Shown here piece after piece: positions 1 to 10,832 of a stretch of 64,000 nucleotides of DNA. The notes beneath the pieces were generated by a model. That model did no database searches. It saw only the letters and a program-made list of their open reading frames with translations, and was not told the DNA's origin. This stretch comes from Candidatus Thiodiazotropha sp. LNASS1. Lineage in GTDB: Bacteria > Pseudomonadota > Gammaproteobacteria > Chromatiales > Chromatiaceae. Every line of letters starts with the position of its first letter. Position 1 is the first letter of the stretch. The DNA is taken from contig NZ_OZ156465.1 of assembly GCF_964212655.1 (NCBI RefSeq), positions 1-64,000 on the forward strand, given 5' to 3'. Both the position numbers and the translations under genes were made by a program.

Positions 1-950
1 TGGTTGTCGATCTGTATGACGGCAAAGCCACCACCAGTCGGCGTTCACAACCGGTGAAGACGGCAAAGGCGCTGGGAAAACGGGATGTGGTGATAGCCGT
101 GGATCCGGGGCACGGTGGCGAGGATCCGGGTGCACGCGGCCTCAAGGGGACTTATGAAAAGGACGTGGTGCTGGCGATTGCGCGTAAACTGGCCACTTCG
201 ATCAATAAGCAGGAGGGGATGCGGGCGGTACTGATTCGGGACGGTGACTATTATCTCGGCCTGCGTAAGCGTATCGCCAAGGCGAGAGAGCATCAGGCTG
301 ACCTGTTCGTGTCGATTCATGCCGATGCCTTTCACGATCCGAAGGTGCGTGGCTCATCCGTCTATACCCTGTCAAGAAGCGGGGCCTCCAATGAAGCTGC
401 CCGTTGGCTGGCTGAAAGGGAGAACAGCGCGGATCTCGTCGGTGGCGTCTCTCTCGAGGATAAGGACGACATGCTTGCCTCGGTGCTGTTGGATCTCTCC
501 CAGATCGGTACCCTGCAGGCAAGTTCAGGGGCCGCCAATAGGGTGTTGAAGCAGCTCAAAACGCTTGGAAAAACCCATAAGCGGAAGGTACAACAAGCGG
601 GTTTTGTGGTATTGAAGTCACCGGATATCCCTTCCATGCTGGTGGAGACCGCCTTCATCTCCAACCCGGATGAAGAGCGCCGCCTGAGGAGCGTAAAACA
701 TCAGCAAAAGGTGGCTACCGCCTTGATGAAAGGCATTCGCACCTATTTCAAGTTCCAGCCGCCACCAGGTACTTTGCTTGCCTCCAACCTGGCTAAGAAG
801 GCACCGCGAAAGCATGTGATCTCCCGCGGTGAAACACTGATCGCCATCGCCAATCGATATCAGGTGAGTGTCAGCCGTCTGCGCAACGCCAACGAATTGA
901 AGAGCGATACCATCCGTATCGGCCAGGTACTGCAGATCCCTGGCGGCTGA
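1..950 (+). CDS. amiB: N-acetylmuramoyl-L-alanine amidase with LysM, 5' end missing
   Basis: Periplasmic zinc amidase that cleaves the stem peptide from peptidoglycan at the septum during daughter-cell separation. The reading frame is already open at base 3, and the first residues (VVDLYDG) look like the end of an AMIN domain, so the true start lies to the left. The amidase_3 domain follows, with DPGHGGEDPGA (first zinc histidine and its glutamate), SIHADA, and the late glutamate in LVETAFISNP. The C-terminus is a LysM peptidoglycan-binding module (about 45 residues, beginning HVISRGETL and ending at IPGG). The LysM tail matches AmiB-type rather than AmiC-type amidases, and the neighbours mutL and miaA are the usual amiB partners. 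Family identity is secure; the symbol rests mainly on synteny. Confidence 0.93.
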   Translation, partial: VVDLYDGKATTSRRSQPVKTAKALGKRDVVIAVDPGHGGEDPGARGLKGTYEKDVVLAIARKLATSINKQEGMRAVLIRDGDYYLGLRKRIAKAREHQADLFVSIHADAFHDPKVRGSSVYTLSRSGASNEAARWLAERENSADLVGGVSLEDKDDMLASVLLDLSQIGTLQASSGAANRVLKQLKTLGKTHKRKVQQAGFVVLKSPDIPSMLVETAFISNPDEERRLRSVKHQQKVATALMKGIRTYFKFQPPPGTLLASNLAKKAPRKHVISRGETLIAIANRYQVSVSRLRNANELKSDTIRIGQVLQIPGG

Positions 951-1058
951 TCAATAAACCATCCTGCCTCTCCACCCACTTAGCCATGGCCCGCTTCCGG
1001 GATGGATGGCACAATACCCCATTCCCACAGCCTCTACCGACGACTGCGCCTGCTGACT

Positions 1059-2837
1059 ATGCCGATTCGAATCCTGCCCCCTCAACTGATCAATCAGATT
1101 GCCGCCGGCGAAGTGGTGGAACGTCCGGCATCGGTGGTCAAGGAGTTGGTGGAGAACAGTCTTGACGCCGGGGCGAGAAAGATCGATATCGAGGTCGACC
1201 AGGGGGGTATCAAACGTATCCACATTCGTGACGATGGTGTCGGTATTGAACAGCGGGAGTTGACCATGGCATTGTCTCGACATGCCACCAGCAAGGTCAT
1301 CCAATTCAAGGATTTGGAGTCATTGCAAAGCATGGGGTTCAGGGGCGAGGCGCTGCCCAGCATCAGTTCGGTCTCCCGACTCAGGCTGATCTCCCGCCAT
1401 CAGGAAGCGGAGGAGGCTTGGGAGGTGACGGGAGATGGTTCAGATAATGTTACCGAACCCAAGCCGGCGGCACACCCACCAGGCACCAGTGTCGAGGTAT
1501 GCGATCTCTTCTACAATACCCCGGCAAGGCGTAAGTTTCTGCGCACTGAAAAGACCGAGTTCAACCACATCAGCGCACTGTTCCAACGTTTTGCCCTGAT
1601 GCATTTCGATGTGGGATTCTCTCTCCACCACAATCGCCGTCAGATCTTTGCCTTGCCGCCCTGCGGTGATCGCCAGGACAGAGAGGGGCGCATCCGGGAC
1701 TTGCTTGGAGCTGGTTTTATGGATCAGGCGCTTGCCATTGAAGAGCAGGCGGGGGATATGATCCTGAGCGGGTGGGTGGCTAGACCAGGTTTCTCCCGCT
1801 CACAGGCGGATATGCAGTACTTTTATGTCAATCGGCGAATGGTCCGGGATAAACTGGTAACACATGCTATTCGACAGAGCTATCAGGATGTACTCTATCA
1901 CGGCCGTCATCCGGCCTATTTGCTGTTCCTCGGTTTGGACCCCCGCAAGGTGGATGTCAATGTCCATCCGACAAAACATGAAGTACGCTTTCGCGATTCC
2001 CGCTCGGTGCACGATTTCATCTATCAGGGCCTGCACCGACTGTTGGCTCAGACCCGACCCCAGCATGGCCAGGAGCCGGTTGTTGAAACGATACCGTCAG
2101 TCAATGAGCCAACAGCATCCGGCTACAGCCGACAGCAGGGTATGGATTTGCGTGTGGCGCAGCGTCCTGCCGCCTATCGGGCGGCATTCACGGCTCAACA
2201 ACCGGCGCATGCACAGGAATATTCAGAGGCGGAGCCTTCCCAGACGGAGCAGATACCGCCTTTGGGGTTTGCTCTGGGACAATTGCATGGTGTCTATATC
2301 CTGGCGCAAAACGAAGCCGGCCTGGTGCTGGTTGATATGCATGCGGCTCATGAGCGTATCACCTATGAACGCTTTAAGCTAACTTACCATGGTGACGGCA
2401 TTACCAGTCAACCGTTGTTGGTGCCCGTGACGGTTGCGGTCAGTGCATCAGAGGCGGATTTGGTTGAGGAATATCAACCATTTTTAGATCGACTCGGCAT
2501 CGAAGTCAGCCGTTTGGGTAAGAATTCCCTGGCGATCAGGACTATCCCTGCCCTGCTACGGGGTGCTGATGCGGAGAAACTGTTGCGTGATCTGCTCGCT
2601 GACCTCGCGGAGTACGGTCACACCGATCGTATGCAGGTCGAGATCGAAAAGGTATTGGCCACTATGGCCTGCCATGGCTCGGTAAGGGCGAATCGACGCC
2701 TTGAACTGGATGAGATGAACGCCTTACTGCGCGATATGGAAAGGACGGAACGGGCGGACCAGTGCAATCACGGCAGACCAACCTGGGTACAGATGTCCCT
2801 AAGTGAATTGGACCGGCTCTTCCTGCGGGGTCGCTGA
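1059..2837 (+). CDS. mutL: DNA mismatch repair protein MutL
   Basis: ATPase that links MutS mismatch recognition to strand incision. The GHKL ATPase motifs are at the N-terminus: the E..N box around [14 protein letters not shown], then DDGVGI and GFRGEAL. The dimerisation domain is C-terminal and ends with CNHGRPTW close to the stop. I chose the ATG at 1059 because MPIRILPP is the family start; an in-frame ATG at 1002 would add 19 residues that do not look like MutL. The protein is 592 residues, near the usual length. [13 protein letters not shown] segment matches the metal-binding DQHAxxExxxxE endonuclease motif with Q replaced by M, so the protein may be a nicking MutL as in Pseudomonas rather than an E. 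coli-type MutL. The next gene, miaA, begins one base after the stop. Confidence 0.97.
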   Translation: MPIRILPPQLINQIAAGEVVERPASVVKELVENSLDAGARKIDIEVDQGGIKRIHIRDDGVGIEQRELTMALSRHATSKVIQFKDLESLQSMGFRGEALPSISSVSRLRLISRHQEAEEAWEVTGDGSDNVTEPKPAAHPPGTSVEVCDLFYNTPARRKFLRTEKTEFNHISALFQRFALMHFDVGFSLHHNRRQIFALPPCGDRQDREGRIRDLLGAGFMDQALAIEEQAGDMILSGWVARPGFSRSQADMQYFYVNRRMVRDKLVTHAIRQSYQDVLYHGRHPAYLLFLGLDPRKVDVNVHPTKHEVRFRDSRSVHDFIYQGLHRLLAQTRPQHGQEPVVETIPSVNEPTASGYSRQQGMDLRVAQRPAAYRAAFTAQQPAHAQEYSEAEPSQTEQIPPLGFALGQLHGVYILAQNEAGLVLVDMHAAHERITYERFKLTYHGDGITSQPLLVPVTVAVSASEADLVEEYQPFLDRLGIEVSRLGKNSLAIRTIPALLRGADAEKLLRDLLADLAEYGHTDRMQVEIEKVLATMACHGSVRANRRLELDEMNALLRDMERTERADQCNHGRPTWVQMSLSELDRLFLRGR

Positions 2838-2838
2838 A

Positions 2839-3807
2839 GTGGAGTTGAAGCAGCATCCTCAGTCACTACCACCCGCCATCTTTCTCATGGGGCCCACCGC
2901 ATCAGGTAAGACCGCGCTGGCTGTGGAATTGGTTGAACGCCTGCCACTGGAGATCATCAGTGTGGATTCAGCGCTAATCTACCGGGGTATGGATATTGGC
3001 ACAGCCAAGCCCGACCAGGCCACGTTGCGGATCGCGCCGCATCGGCTGATAGATATCAGGGATCCATCGGAGAGCTACTCGGCCGCCGCCTTTCGCGAGG
3101 ACGCACTGACCGAGATGGCCGAAATAACCCGGGCTGGCAAAGTCCCCCTGTTGGTTGGCGGCACCATGCTCTATTTCAAGGCGCTGGAAGAGGGGCTTTC
3201 CGACTTGCCTGAAGCAGATCCAGGGATCAGGTCGCGCCTGGAGCAAGAGTTGGGCCGGCTCGGATTGGAAGCGTTGCATCAGCGCCTTTCATGTCTGGAT
3301 CCCGCAGCAGGTGGACGTATTCATGCCAACGACCCTCAGCGGATCCTTCGTGCGCTTGAGGTGATTGAAATCAGCGGAAAAACCCTGACTGAACTTCAGC
3401 AGGGCAGTGTTGGTCATACATTTCCGTACAGTGTGTTGAAGCTGGTGCGTGCACCTCTGGAGCGAAGCCTGTTACATGCTCGAATAGAGCGGCGTTTCCA
3501 CGAAATGCTGGCACAGGGTTTCGAGCGGGAGGTCAGGGCCCTGATGCGTCGGGGCGATCTCTCACCCGCAATGCCATCAATGAGGGCCGTCGGGTATCGT
3601 CAGATGCTCAGCTACCTGTTGGGCGAGTTATCGCGTGAAGAGATGATAGAAAGGGGCATAATTGCCACTCGTCAGCTTGCGAAACGTCAGTTTACCTGGT
3701 TGCGCAGCTGTAGAGGGTGTCACTGGCTGGATGATGAGGGGGATGTGATAAAACAGGCTCTGGGACTGATTTCAAGCCGGTTTAAGTCGTTTTTTATCCC
3801 TATCTAG
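2839..3807 (+). CDS. miaA: tRNA dimethylallyltransferase MiaA
   Basis: Transfers a dimethylallyl group from DMAPP to N6 of adenosine 37 in tRNAs that read UNN codons, the first step of ms2i6A synthesis. The P-loop [14 protein letters not shown] sits close to the N-terminus, followed by [19 protein letters not shown], which binds tRNA and substrate, and later [12 protein letters not shown] and the AVGYRQ segment. I prefer the GTG at 2839, directly after the mutL stop, which gives 322 residues (E. coli 316). An upstream GTG at 2803 would lie inside mutL. MutL-MiaA-Hfq adjacency is conserved in gammaproteobacteria. The gene is followed by 176 noncoding bases before hfq. Confidence 0.96.
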   Translation: MELKQHPQSLPPAIFLMGPTASGKTALAVELVERLPLEIISVDSALIYRGMDIGTAKPDQATLRIAPHRLIDIRDPSESYSAAAFREDALTEMAEITRAGKVPLLVGGTMLYFKALEEGLSDLPEADPGIRSRLEQELGRLGLEALHQRLSCLDPAAGGRIHANDPQRILRALEVIEISGKTLTELQQGSVGHTFPYSVLKLVRAPLERSLLHARIERRFHEMLAQGFEREVRALMRRGDLSPAMPSMRAVGYRQMLSYLLGELSREEMIERGIIATRQLAKRQFTWLRSCRGCHWLDDEGDVIKQALGLISSRFKSFFIPI

Positions 3808-3930
3808 CCTCTTCCCGTTGGTTCGGTTACTATTTTTTACTTAATTGCTATTTATGTTTTGTATGCGTGGACAAAAAAACATTGTGCTAAACTTCCGCCT
3901 GTGGCGTCGTTTTTACAGTTGCCAGCTTAC

Positions 3931-3975
3931 ATTATGCATTTGATATCACTGCCTATAATAGAAACACAATAAGGA
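3931..3975 (+). promoter_or_regulatory. probable hfq promoter and ribosome binding site
   Basis: A consensus -10 hexamer TATAAT lies at 3954-3959, and a strong ribosome binding site AAGGAGA follows around 3970-3976, just before the hfq ATG. No good -35 hexamer is visible at the right distance, so only the -10 is supported. E. coli hfq also has promoters between miaA and hfq. Confidence 0.45.
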
Positions 3976-3983
3976 GAAACTCC

Positions 3984-4256
3984 ATGTCTAAAGGGCAAAG
4001 TCTACAAGACCCTTTTTTGAATGCACTGAGGAAGGAACGCGTACCAGTGTCGATTTTTCTTGTCAACGGTATCAAACTGCAGGGACAGATTGAATCCTTT
4101 GACCAATTTGTGGTGCTTTTAAAAAACAGTGTCAGTCAAATGGTCTACAAACACGCTATTTCGACGGTCGTTCCCGCACGGAATGTGCGTATTCAGCATG
4201 CAAACGGCCAGGGCGAAGAGCCAGCACCACCACCCTCCGGTACTGGTAACTTCTAG
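3984..4256 (+). CDS. hfq: RNA chaperone Hfq
   Basis: Hexameric Sm-like RNA chaperone that pairs small regulatory RNAs with target mRNAs. The 90-residue sequence begins [20 protein letters not shown]. It has the Sm1 segment ([25 protein letters not shown]) and the Sm2 segment with YKHAIST, whose YKH is the proximal uridine-binding motif. A short Pro/Gly tail follows ([13 protein letters not shown]), compared with a longer tail in E. coli. The ribosome binding site AAGGAGA precedes the ATG at ideal distance. The gene stands between miaA and hflX, as in other gammaproteobacteria. Confidence 0.98.
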   Translation: MSKGQSLQDPFLNALRKERVPVSIFLVNGIKLQGQIESFDQFVVLLKNSVSQMVYKHAISTVVPARNVRIQHANGQGEEPAPPPSGTGNF

Positions 4257-4295
4257 TTTTTCCAATCGATTCGCTATCGGGCCTGTCCCACTGAA

Positions 4296-4314
4296 GCCTG
4301 TTAACAGGCCCTGG
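4296..4314 (+). repeat. intergenic AACAGGCCCTG motif, copy 1, inside a palindrome
   Basis: TTAACAGGCCCTGG occurs here between hfq and hflX. Its left half is part of the perfect 14-bp palindrome GCCTGTTAACAGGC at 4296-4309. The same 11-mer recurs in other intergenic spaces near 12174, 19187 and 48595, with one-mismatch copies near 29931 and 39434. Confidence 0.6.
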
Positions 4315-4367
4315 TTTAGCCCGGTAGCATGACCTGATATTTTCCAGTCTGATCTATCCGATCCAAT

Positions 4368-5651
4368 ATGTTTGAACGTCCCAAAGCGGGTGAACGCGCT
4401 GTACTTGTCCATCTTGACCTGGGTATAACCAGGGACCGGGATGAGATCAACGAGTTTCGTGACTTGGCAATCTCTGCAGGTGCGGAGATCGTCACGCTTA
4501 TCTATGGGAGTCGGCAGCAACCCGATCCCAAACTATTTATCGGACGTGGTAAGGCGGAAGAGATAAAGCATATTGTTGCCGAGGAGTGTGCCGATCTGGT
4601 GATTTTTGATCATACGCTCTCACCCAGCCAGGAGAGGAACCTGGAACGGGAATTCAAGTGTCGAGTCGTCGATCGTACCGGTTTGATTCTGGACATATTC
4701 AGTCAGCGGGCCCGATCATTTGAGGGTAAGCTCCAGGTGGAGCTGGCCCAGTTGCAACACCTCTCTACCCGTCTGGTGAGGGGATGGACCCATCTGGAAC
4801 GGCAGAAAGGCGGTATTGGCCTGCGCGGACCGGGTGAGACGCAATTGGAGAGTGACCGTCGATTGTTGAACCAGCGAATCAATCAGATAAAACGGCGCCT
4901 CGAACGGGTGGATTCTCAGCGTGAACAGGGACGACGGGGGCGTGAAAGAGCTGATATCCCTACAGTTTCCCTGGTTGGCTATACCAATGCGGGTAAATCC
5001 ACGCTTTTCAATAAACTGGTGGGCTCCAACGTATATGCCGCTGACCAGCTGTTCGCCACCCTTGATCCGACATTGAGGAGGCTGGAACTGAAGGGTGAGG
5101 GACCGATTGTACTGGCCGACACGGTTGGATTTATCAGCCATTTGCCACACGATCTGGTGGCCGCCTTCAAATCGACCTTGCAGGAGACCACGGATGCCTC
5201 TCTGTTACTGCATGTGGTTGATGCCTCCAGCCAGCAGAGGGCGACCTGTATAACGGAAGTCAACGATGTGCTGCGACAGATCGGTGCAGACAAGGTCCAC
5301 CAGATAGAGATATTTAACAAAACGGATCTACTTGACAATGTTGAACCGAGAGTAGATCGGGACGGGAATGGTCAGATTACACGTATCTGGCTCTCCGCCA
5401 TTACGGGAGAGGGAGCTGACTTGCTGCATCAGGCACTTGCTGAGTTCTTTAGAAAAAACCATGTACAGCAGCGGTTGCGCTTGAATCCGGGGGATGGTCG
5501 CTTGCACGCCCTGCTGTTTGAACGTGGTTCTGTGCTTAATGAGTCGAGTACAGACGAGGGGGGCTGGGAGATGGATATCGATATGCCGGAGCGGGAGTTC
5601 CTTAAATTATTGAAGGAAGAACCTGTACTGGAAAATTGCATTATCGGTTAG
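4368..5651 (+). CDS. hflX: ribosome-associated GTPase HflX
   Basis: Obg-HflX superfamily GTPase that binds and splits stalled 70S ribosomes, notably after heat or antibiotic stress. The N-terminal HflX domain contains the glycine-rich stretch GGIGLRGPGETQLE. The G domain follows with G1 GYTNAGKST, switch region FATLDPT, G3 DTVGF and G4 NKTDLL. The length (427 residues) matches E. coli HflX (426). The ATG at 4368 gives the expected start MFERPKAGERAVLVHLDL; no strong ribosome binding site is visible, so it may be translated weakly. It lies between hfq and hflK, the standard order. Confidence 0.97.
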   Translation: MFERPKAGERAVLVHLDLGITRDRDEINEFRDLAISAGAEIVTLIYGSRQQPDPKLFIGRGKAEEIKHIVAEECADLVIFDHTLSPSQERNLEREFKCRVVDRTGLILDIFSQRARSFEGKLQVELAQLQHLSTRLVRGWTHLERQKGGIGLRGPGETQLESDRRLLNQRINQIKRRLERVDSQREQGRRGRERADIPTVSLVGYTNAGKSTLFNKLVGSNVYAADQLFATLDPTLRRLELKGEGPIVLADTVGFISHLPHDLVAAFKSTLQETTDASLLLHVVDASSQQRATCITEVNDVLRQIGADKVHQIEIFNKTDLLDNVEPRVDRDGNGQITRIWLSAITGEGADLLHQALAEFFRKNHVQQRLRLNPGDGRLHALLFERGSVLNESSTDEGGWEMDIDMPEREFLKLLKEEPVLENCIIG

Positions 5652-5821
5652 TGTGGAGTGTCACAGAACCGATCACGATGTACACTCGGTACCTGGGTGC
5701 TGATAGAATGGTGCCAGGTTGGAGTGTTATGGATTGAATTTGGCCTTAATCGAACCCATATACAAGTTTCGGTTGCTTGAGCCAAAGCGAATTAAACCAG
5801 TAACTATAGTTGGAGTGTTCA

Positions 5822-6973
5822 ATGGCCTGGAATGAACCGGGTGGAAATGGTAAAGATCCTTGGAGCGGTAAAGGTGGCGATCAGGGTCCACCGGACCTCG
5901 ATGAAGTGGTAAAAAAGCTTCAGGATAAATTCGGTGGAATATTCGGTGGCGGCAAGCCTTCCCGTGGCGGCTCATCGGTTGGTGGTGGATCAGGACCTGG
6001 TTCCAAATCGATTGGTGTAATCGTTGCAATCGGGTTGATTGTCTGGCTGGCCAGCGGCATCTACATCGTCGAACCCGCCGAGCGTGGTGTGGTGTTGCGT
6101 TTCGGCGCCTATTCCGAGACTACGCAACCCGGACCGCACTGGCATATCCCTTTTCCAGTCGAACGCCGGATCCTGGTCAACGTTGACCAGATCTCTTCAT
6201 TTCGTCACAAGGCGCAGATGCTGACCCGTGATGAAAACATCGTCGATGTGGAGTTCACCATTCAGTCCCGTATTCAGGACGCGGCCGACTTCCTTTTTCA
6301 GGATCGGGATCCGAACAAGACCTTGCGCGATGCAACCGAGACCGCTGTACGCGAAATCATCGGTAAGAGCGATCTCGACTTTATCCTCACCCAGGGACGT
6401 GGCGCCATCGCGGATCGAATTATGCAGGGTGCCCAGGGTTTGATAGACGTATACAAGACCGGCCTCATTATCACCAGTGTGAACATGCAACCTGCCAAAC
6501 CGCCCGAGCAGGTCAAGAGCGCTTTCGATGACGCCATCAAGGCGCGTGAGGATAAGGAGAAGCTGGAGAACCAGGCCGAAGCCTACGCCAATGAGGTTGT
6601 ACCCAAGGCCCGTGGTGAGGCGGCACGCCGTACGGCGGATGCGAATGCCTACAGAGACCGGGTGATTGCCGAAGCGGAAGGTGATGTGAGCCGTTTTCTG
6701 GCGATTCTCAAAGAGTACCGTCGGGAACCCGAAGTCACCCGGGAACGCCTCTATCTGGACGCCATTGAGTCGATGCTGGGGCAGTCGAGCAAAGTGATGC
6801 TCGACACTCAGGACGGGAACAGCCTGATGTATCTGCCACTCGATAAACTGATTCAAGGTGATGAGAAGGGAAGAGCGGTGAGGGAGCAACAGTTTTCAAC
6901 CAAAGAGACCTCACGCAGTCAGAGCGGTAGCGGTCAGATCCGCAATGTCGATCGTACAAGGGGGGTTCGCTGA
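5822..6973 (+). CDS. hflK: membrane protease modulator HflK
   Basis: SPFH/band 7 protein that, with HflC, forms a large inner-membrane cage around the FtsH protease and modulates its access to membrane substrates. The N-terminus is glycine-rich (MAWNEPGGNGKDPW and a later GGGSGPG run). A single membrane segment follows (about residues 65-83), then the band 7 domain and a long Ala/Glu-rich helical region (EAYANEVVPKARGEAARR). I chose the ATG at 5822; an upstream GTG at 5810 adds only four residues. The 384-residue length fits the family. The stop overlaps the hflC start by one base (TGATG), so the two are coupled in translation. Confidence 0.96.
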   Translation: MAWNEPGGNGKDPWSGKGGDQGPPDLDEVVKKLQDKFGGIFGGGKPSRGGSSVGGGSGPGSKSIGVIVAIGLIVWLASGIYIVEPAERGVVLRFGAYSETTQPGPHWHIPFPVERRILVNVDQISSFRHKAQMLTRDENIVDVEFTIQSRIQDAADFLFQDRDPNKTLRDATETAVREIIGKSDLDFILTQGRGAIADRIMQGAQGLIDVYKTGLIITSVNMQPAKPPEQVKSAFDDAIKAREDKEKLENQAEAYANEVVPKARGEAARRTADANAYRDRVIAEAEGDVSRFLAILKEYRREPEVTRERLYLDAIESMLGQSSKVMLDTQDGNSLMYLPLDKLIQGDEKGRAVREQQFSTKETSRSQSGSGQIRNVDRTRGVR

Positions 6974-7839
6974 TGAGAGTGCCTAAATTGCTAATCCCTG
7001 TGGTCGCGATTGGGGCAATCGTGATCTACACTTCCGCCTTCGTTGTCAATCAGTGGGAGGTGGCGTTGAAGCTGCGTCTGGGTGAAATTGTCGCCACCGA
7101 CTACAAACCGGGTCTCCACTGGTTGGTGCCGATACTCAATAATGTCCAGACCTTCGATGCCCGAATCCAGACCATGGATGCCCGTCCCGAACGCTTCCTG
7201 ACCGCGGAGAAGAAGGATGTTATCGTCGACTATTTCGCCAAATGGCGTATCGCCAGCGTGGCACAGTATTACCGCTCTACCGGCGGCAGTCTCGACAAGA
7301 CAGCCCGCCTGTTGCAGGAGCGTATCAATACCAGTCTGCGTGATGAGTTCGGTAAGCGCACGGTGCAGGAGGTTATCTCCGGCGAACGTACGGAGATCAT
7401 GGACAAGCTGACTAAGGATTCCGATGCCAAGGCGGCAGAGCTAGGTGTCGAGATCCTCGACGTGAGGGTCAAACAGATCGATCTACCCCCCGAAGTGAGT
7501 GAGTCGGTCTATCAACGCATGCGCGCAGAACGTGAACGTGTAGCCAGGGACCTTCGAGCCAAGGGTGCCGAAGCGGCTGAGAAGATCCGCGCCAACGCCG
7601 ATCGTGAGCGCGTGGTCATCGTGGCCTCCGCCTACCGGGAGGCCGAAAAATTACGTGGTGAGGGAGACGGCAAGGCTGCGGAGACGTATGCCAATGCCTA
7701 TAAACAGGACAGCGAGTTTTACTCCTTTTATCGGAGCCTGAATGCCTATAAAAACAGCTTCCAGAATCGCTCCGATGTGATGGTTTTACAACCCGACTCC
7801 GATTTCTTCCGCTACTTGAAAAACCGCGAAGGTCAATAA
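6973..7839 (+). CDS. hflC: membrane protease modulator HflC
   Basis: Partner of HflK in the periplasmic FtsH-modulating complex. It has an N-terminal signal anchor (LLIPVVAIGAIVIYTSAFVV), then the SPFH domain (NQWEVALKLRLGEIV) and the Ala/Glu-rich helix (REAEKLRGEGDGKAAETYANAY), which in HflK/HflC builds the cage walls. The length is 288 residues, a little below E. coli HflC (334). It starts on the last base of hflK. A strong hairpin follows 15 bases after the stop, suggesting this is the end of the hflX-hflK-hflC transcription unit. Confidence 0.96.
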   Translation: MRVPKLLIPVVAIGAIVIYTSAFVVNQWEVALKLRLGEIVATDYKPGLHWLVPILNNVQTFDARIQTMDARPERFLTAEKKDVIVDYFAKWRIASVAQYYRSTGGSLDKTARLLQERINTSLRDEFGKRTVQEVISGERTEIMDKLTKDSDAKAAELGVEILDVRVKQIDLPPEVSESVYQRMRAERERVARDLRAKGAEAAEKIRANADRERVVIVASAYREAEKLRGEGDGKAAETYANAYKQDSEFYSFYRSLNAYKNSFQNRSDVMVLQPDSDFFRYLKNREGQ

Positions 7840-7854
7840 TAGGCTCAGATGACA

Positions 7855-7890
7855 AATCAGCTGCCGCCGCTCAGCGGGCGGCAGCTGATT
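7855..7890 (+). terminator. strong hairpin after hflC
   Basis: Perfect 14-bp inverted repeat: AATCAGCTGCCGCC at 7855-7868 and GGCGGCAGCTGATT at 7877-7890, with an 8-base loop. There is no T-tract after it, so it may stabilise the mRNA 3' end or act as a factor-assisted terminator rather than a classical intrinsic terminator. Confidence 0.6.
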
Positions 7891-8008
7891 GATATCCCTC
7901 CGATACAGTTTGATCATTCAGCTGTTTTTAGCGGTCATTTTCTCTAAATATCGGTTTTATTGACTCTGTCTGCATGGACAACAGCGTCCTGCTCTGAGAG
8001 AATGGCCG

Positions 8009-8059
8009 GCGGTCCTGGCGGACCGCATGCTCTCGACCGGGATGATCCCCGGTTTTTTT
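8009..8059 (+). terminator. tandem hairpins ending in an intrinsic terminator, in the yjeT leader
   Basis: Two hairpins precede yjeT. The first has arms GCGGTCC (8009-8015) and GGACCGC (8020-8026). The second has arms ACCGGG (8036-8041) and CCCGGT (8048-8053), followed by a run of seven T, a textbook intrinsic terminator. It lies only 15 bases before the chosen yjeT start, so it may attenuate transcription into yjeT-hisZ-purA or end a short leader RNA. Confidence 0.7.
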
Positions 8060-8074
8060 ATGGGGAATTCATCA

Positions 8075-8260
8075 ATGTGGCATGATTTGCTTGTGGCGCT
8101 GGCGCTATTGTTGGTGATCGAAGGCATCTGGCCCTTCCTCAGCCCCAATAGTATGCGGGAAGTCCTGTTGATGATTGTGCAGCAAGACAGCCGCTCACTG
8201 AGAATCAGCGGCCTTATCAGTATGGTTTCCGGGGTAATCCTGCTATATCTTGTGAATTGA
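8075..8260 (+). CDS. yjeT: small DUF2065 membrane protein (YjeT family)
   Basis: A 61-residue inner-membrane protein of unknown function. It has two hydrophobic segments: WHDLLVALALLLVIEGIWPF at the N-terminus and ISGLISMVSGVILLYLV at the C-terminus. The joining segment (SPNSMREVLLMIVQQDSRSLR) is the conserved part of DUF2065. I chose the ATG at 8075, since GGGGA lies about ten bases before it; an upstream ATG-like start at 8027 would read through the terminator hairpin. The position between hflC and hisZ/purA is that of E. coli yjeT. Its stop lies 11 bases before the hisZ ATG used here. Confidence 0.88.
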   Translation: MWHDLLVALALLLVIEGIWPFLSPNSMREVLLMIVQQDSRSLRISGLISMVSGVILLYLVN

Positions 8261-8271
8261 TTGTGGCTAAG

Positions 8272-9453
8272 ATGGAAAACGAACGTTGGATACTGCCAGA
8301 CGGTATCGATGAAGTGCTTCCTCCTGAAGCGGGTATTATCGAGCGCAAACGCCGTGAGTTGCTCGATCTATATAGCAGTTGGGGCTATGACTTTGTTATT
8401 CCGCCGTTTGTGGAGTTTCTCGACTCATTGCTGACCGGCACGGGCAGTGATCTGGATCTGAATACCTTCAAACTGACCGATCAGCTATCCGGCAGGCTGA
8501 TGGGTATTCGCGCGGATATCACACCCCAGGCCGCGCGCATTGACGCTCATCACATACGCTCTCAAAGCCCAACTCGCCTGTGCTACCTGGGTACGGTGTT
8601 GCATACACGCTCCGATGGATTCGCCGGTACCCGCAGTCCGTTACAGATCGGTGCAGAACTGTATGGCCACAGCGGAGTTGAAAGTGACATCGAGGTGTTG
8701 CGTCTGATGATGGAGACCCTCAAGACCACCGGTGTTGAGGACGTCTATCTCGATCTTGGCCATGTTGGTGTCTACAAAGGTCTGGCCGAACAGGCCGGTC
8801 TCAACGAATATCAGGAACGCGAGCTGTTCGACGCTTTGCAGCGTAAGGCAATGTCCGAGGTCGACAGGCTCCTCGAAGCCTTTTCCATCGCCCCAGAGCA
8901 TGCCGCCATGCTTGCCTGCTTGGGGGAGCTGAGTGGTGACAGGGCGCTGCAGGAGGCGAGAGATCTGTTGCAGAATGCTTCCGAGGTCGTGAAAGAGGCG
9001 CTGGATTACCTGCAGATGATGGCTGATCAGATCGCTGTCTGGCTGCCTGAGGTGCCGGTCCACTTCGATCTTGCTGAGTTGCGTGGATACCACTTCCATA
9101 CAGGCGTGGTGTTTGCAGCTTTTGTACCCGGCAGCGGAAAAGAGATTGCCCGCGGCGGGCGCTACGATGCCATTGGCAGCGTGTTCGGCAGGTCGAGACC
9201 TGCGACCGGTTTTAGCAGTGACCTCAAGACACTGATTCGGGTGGCTCATTTACCGCAACGTACGGCGAGTCGCCCCACCATTTTTGCGCCTGCTTCGGAT
9301 GATCCCGGACTACAAAAAGAGATCGCACGTTTGCGCTCCGAAGGACATAGGGTTGTCAGTGCGTTGCCTGGTCAACACGGCGATGCCGAAGAGATGGGAT
9401 GTGAGCAACAGCTGGTATTGACGGATGGTCGGTGGCAGCTGACGGCTGTTTGA
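8272..9453 (+). CDS. hisZ: ATP phosphoribosyltransferase regulatory subunit HisZ
   Basis: Histidyl-tRNA-synthetase paralogue that activates the short HisG ATP phosphoribosyltransferase, the first enzyme of histidine synthesis. The sequence aligns with class II synthetase motifs: LPDGIDEVLPPEA near the start, MGIRADITPQAARI (motif 2 region), and the C-terminal GGRYDAIGSVFG with RPATGFS. There is no C-terminal anticodon-binding domain of the normal size, and at 393 residues it fits HisZ rather than HisS (about 424). The start could be the ATG at 8272 or the TTG at 8257 that overlaps the yjeT stop. HisZ directly before PurA is a common gammaproteobacterial order. Confidence 0.93.
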   Translation: MENERWILPDGIDEVLPPEAGIIERKRRELLDLYSSWGYDFVIPPFVEFLDSLLTGTGSDLDLNTFKLTDQLSGRLMGIRADITPQAARIDAHHIRSQSPTRLCYLGTVLHTRSDGFAGTRSPLQIGAELYGHSGVESDIEVLRLMMETLKTTGVEDVYLDLGHVGVYKGLAEQAGLNEYQERELFDALQRKAMSEVDRLLEAFSIAPEHAAMLACLGELSGDRALQEARDLLQNASEVVKEALDYLQMMADQIAVWLPEVPVHFDLAELRGYHFHTGVVFAAFVPGSGKEIARGGRYDAIGSVFGRSRPATGFSSDLKTLIRVAHLPQRTASRPTIFAPASDDPGLQKEIARLRSEGHRVVSALPGQHGDAEEMGCEQQLVLTDGRWQLTAV

Positions 9454-9521
9454 TTCTGTAATGATTTCTGCAAGAATCGCTGACTTAACTTTAATCTAGA
9501 TCCGACTCCGATCGGAAATAA

Positions 9522-10832
<1,311 letters not shown>

